A stretch of DNA of 5,497 bases, from assembly GCA_003232595.1 (NCBI GenBank), contig QIIJ01000469.1, positions 1 through 5,497 of the forward strand, read 5' to 3'. Of the stretch, positions 5,370-5,497 are shown piece after piece. How positions within the stretch are numbered: the stretch's first letter is position 1; every line of letters starts with the position of its first letter. The DNA is from Aurantimonadaceae bacterium (GTDB lineage Bacteria > Pseudomonadota > Alphaproteobacteria > Rhizobiales > Rhizobiaceae). Under the pieces are notes generated by a model. It was not told the DNA's origin and made no database searches. It was given only the letters and a program-made list of their open reading frames with translations. The translations under genes and the position numbers were made by a program.

Positions 5370-5497
5370 TCAGGCAGATGCCATCAAGGGGGTGGCCACT
5401 TCGCCCTCACCACTAACCCGCGTCATGATCGCGTCGGCCTGTGCAGCTTCTCCCATCAGTACCGACCATTCGGGAATTTCACTGTCCCATTCTATTA
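5370..5497 (-). CDS. C-terminus of a DUF692 multinuclear iron oxidase (MNIO), start outside window
   Basis: The last 41 residues of a gene entering from the right edge, beginning IEWDSEIPEWSVLMGEAAQA and ending with TGA at 5370-5372. The (L)IEWD-x-x-IP motif followed by a helix rich in E, A and D is the usual end of the DUF692 TIM-barrel (MbnB, BufB and relatives). These enzymes use two or three iron ions and oxygen to modify cysteine residues of precursor peptides. The assignment relies on this short motif together with the DUF2063 gene two bases downstream, a near-constant neighbour. The metal-binding residues of the main barrel lie outside the window and cannot be checked. Confidence 0.85.
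   Translation of the reverse strand, partial: IEWDSEIPEWSVLMGEAAQADAIMTRVSGEGEVATPLMASA

Overview
This window looks like the chromosome of an alphaproteobacterium, most likely of the Hyphomicrobiales (Rhizobiales) side. GC content is moderate, by eye about half. The placement rests on the pair DUF1036 protein and pyruvate kinase, joined by an overlapping TAATG, on a GapR (DUF2312) gene, and on pyruvate kinase signature residues. The species cannot be named from the sequence.

Layout: (1) The left edge holds the last 42 residues of an unidentified plus-strand gene ending at 131. It converges on pyruvate kinase (285-1721, minus), and the gap holds three back-to-back small hairpins. (2) A minus-strand run reads drug/metabolite-type (EamA) transporter (2281-3204), then a secreted DUF1036 protein (1721-2203), then pyruvate kinase. 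(3) A 252-base divergent region separates the transporter from gapR (3457-3717, plus), which encodes a small nucleoid-associated DNA-binding protein. (4) A 230-base convergent gap (3718-3947) is rich in structure. It holds a decayed second DoxX C-terminus, a 13-bp palindrome, two exact short tandem duplications and a roughly 100-base cloverleaf-like palindromic element. (5) The right third, minus strand, is the distal part of a bufferin/gig-type gene cluster: the C-terminus of a DUF692 (MNIO) oxidase entering from the right edge, a DUF2063 partner protein and a DoxX-family membrane protein.

How the genes work together: DUF692 enzymes with DUF2063 partners modify cysteines of small peptides or proteins, and in bufferin-type operons the products help handle copper and similar metals. 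The DoxX membrane protein is a common fourth member. The precursor (often a DUF2282 protein) and most of the oxidase would lie beyond 5497. The DoxX gene carries an apparent one-base frameshift near its 33rd codon, so it is either a recent pseudogene or affected by a sequence error. The remaining genes are housekeeping: glycolysis, chromosome architecture and small-molecule transport.
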